In this document: positions 33,177 to 33,545 of the stretch, one piece after another
Position numbering within the stretch: the first letter of the stretch is position 1
How the letters are laid out: each line of letters begins with the position of its first letter
DNA from: Cyanobacteriota bacterium
GTDB taxonomy: Bacteria; Cyanobacteriota; Cyanobacteriia; Cyanobacteriales; Microcoleaceae
Length of the DNA: 33,545 nucleotides
Assembly (NCBI GenBank): GCA_025362325.1
Contig: JANYGO010000022.1
Coordinates: 1-33,545 of the forward strand
Reading direction: 5' to 3'
Position numbers and translations under genes: made by a program
The notes under the pieces: model-generated
Told to the model about the DNA's origin: nothing
Database searches by the model: none
Seen by the model: the letters and a program-made list of their open reading frames with translations, nothing else

Positions 33177-33545
33177 ATGACTGAGAGATTTGAGTCAGGT
33201 GGTAGGGCTTCTTATGGGTCTGTTGTGGTGCAAAACTTTAGGGGGAGGCTGCGACTGCGGTTGCCAAGGTCTCTCTACGGAGGGGAGCAAAAATACTTAT
33301 CTTTGGGAATGCCGGATACTTCTGACAACAGGCAGTTGGCAGAAGCCAAAGCACAGTTGATTGAATCTGACATCAAGTTTGAGCGGTTTGACCCCACGCT
33401 CAAGAAGTACAAGTCACAGACTCACTTGACTGTGATTGAGGCTGTCAAGCCTAAGCCGGAACTGACACTGACTCAATTATTTGCTAGATACTTGGAGTTC
33501 AAGAAGCCAACACTCAAGGCGACAACCTTCAATTACCTAGTGACG
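33177..33545 (+). CDS. Tyrosine site-specific integrase, N-terminal part (cut by the right edge)
   Basis: The frame starts at ATG 33177 with GAGG eight bases upstream and is open to the window end, giving 123 residues. It begins MTERFESGGRASYGSVVV and shows an arm-type DNA-binding domain of cyanobacterial tyrosine recombinases: FRGRLRLRLPRSLYGG, KYLSLGMPDTSDNRQLAEAK, and FDPTLKKYK. This is followed by the start of the SAM-like core-binding domain (LTQLFARYLEFKKPTLKATT). The catalytic domain lies beyond the edge, so the Arg-His-Arg-Tyr set cannot be checked. Its position 135 bases from a tRNA 3' half marks it as the enzyme of the integrated element. Confidence 0.88.
   Translation, partial: MTERFESGGRASYGSVVVQNFRGRLRLRLPRSLYGGEQKYLSLGMPDTSDNRQLAEAKAQLIESDIKFERFDPTLKKYKSQTHLTVIEAVKPKPELTLTQLFARYLEFKKPTLKATTFNYLVT

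Overview
The window reads as chromosomal DNA of a filamentous, Oscillatoriales-type cyanobacterium (Microcoleus/Oscillatoria-like). The palindrome GCGATCGC (HIP1) recurs throughout, several proteins match families in their cyanobacterial form, and the gaps hold several families of short palindromic repeats of the kind that litter such genomes. The genus is inference. No photosynthesis gene is present to confirm it.

Layout. 1-2043: the N-terminal part of a TPR protein (minus strand, cut by the left edge), a repeat-rich gap and a Uma2-type nuclease. 2180-5602 (minus): ribosomal protein L25, a cluster of four small unknown genes that includes a tandem duplicate, and purA. 5711-8281 (plus): an adenosine-deaminase-like enzyme divergent from purA, a large inverted repeat and an omega-amino-acid:pyruvate aminotransferase. 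8316-14366: an accessory block with a TPR-CHAT protease-like protein, arrays of a two-hairpin repeat around a frameshifted IS200-type transposase, and a coiled-coil membrane protein. 14408-17903: tldD and tldE homologues with a DUF6883-DUF4926 pair between them. 18230-19354: a THUMP-domain RNA methyltransferase. 19421-21423: an AT-rich type II restriction-modification pair. 21473-23482 (minus): an HpxZ/AtzH-like protein, a cyclophilin and a prohibitin-type SPFH protein. 23591-25655: an RNA ligase and an HD-polynucleotide kinase, which look like an RNA repair pair split by a repeat. 25687-27918 (minus): a HAD phosphatase, a small conserved protein and a zinc alcohol dehydrogenase. 28434-31061: mutS. 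31316-32772 (minus): two unknown membrane proteins. 33000-33545: an orphan 3' half of a tRNA-Gly(UCC) gene followed by the N-terminus of a tyrosine integrase, which marks the left end of an integrated element running off the right edge.

Working together. purA and the deaminase-like gene both concern adenine nucleotides or nucleosides. The methyltransferase and putative endonuclease form a restriction-modification unit. Ligase and HD-kinase would heal and seal broken RNA. TldD and TldE normally form one protease complex. The most interesting places are the CHAT gene with a ribosome-binding site and ATG inside its reading frame, the repeat-plus-transposase region, the ligase/HD-kinase pair, the small-gene cluster next to rplY, and the integration site at the right edge. 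All identifications come from reading motifs by eye; no database search was run.
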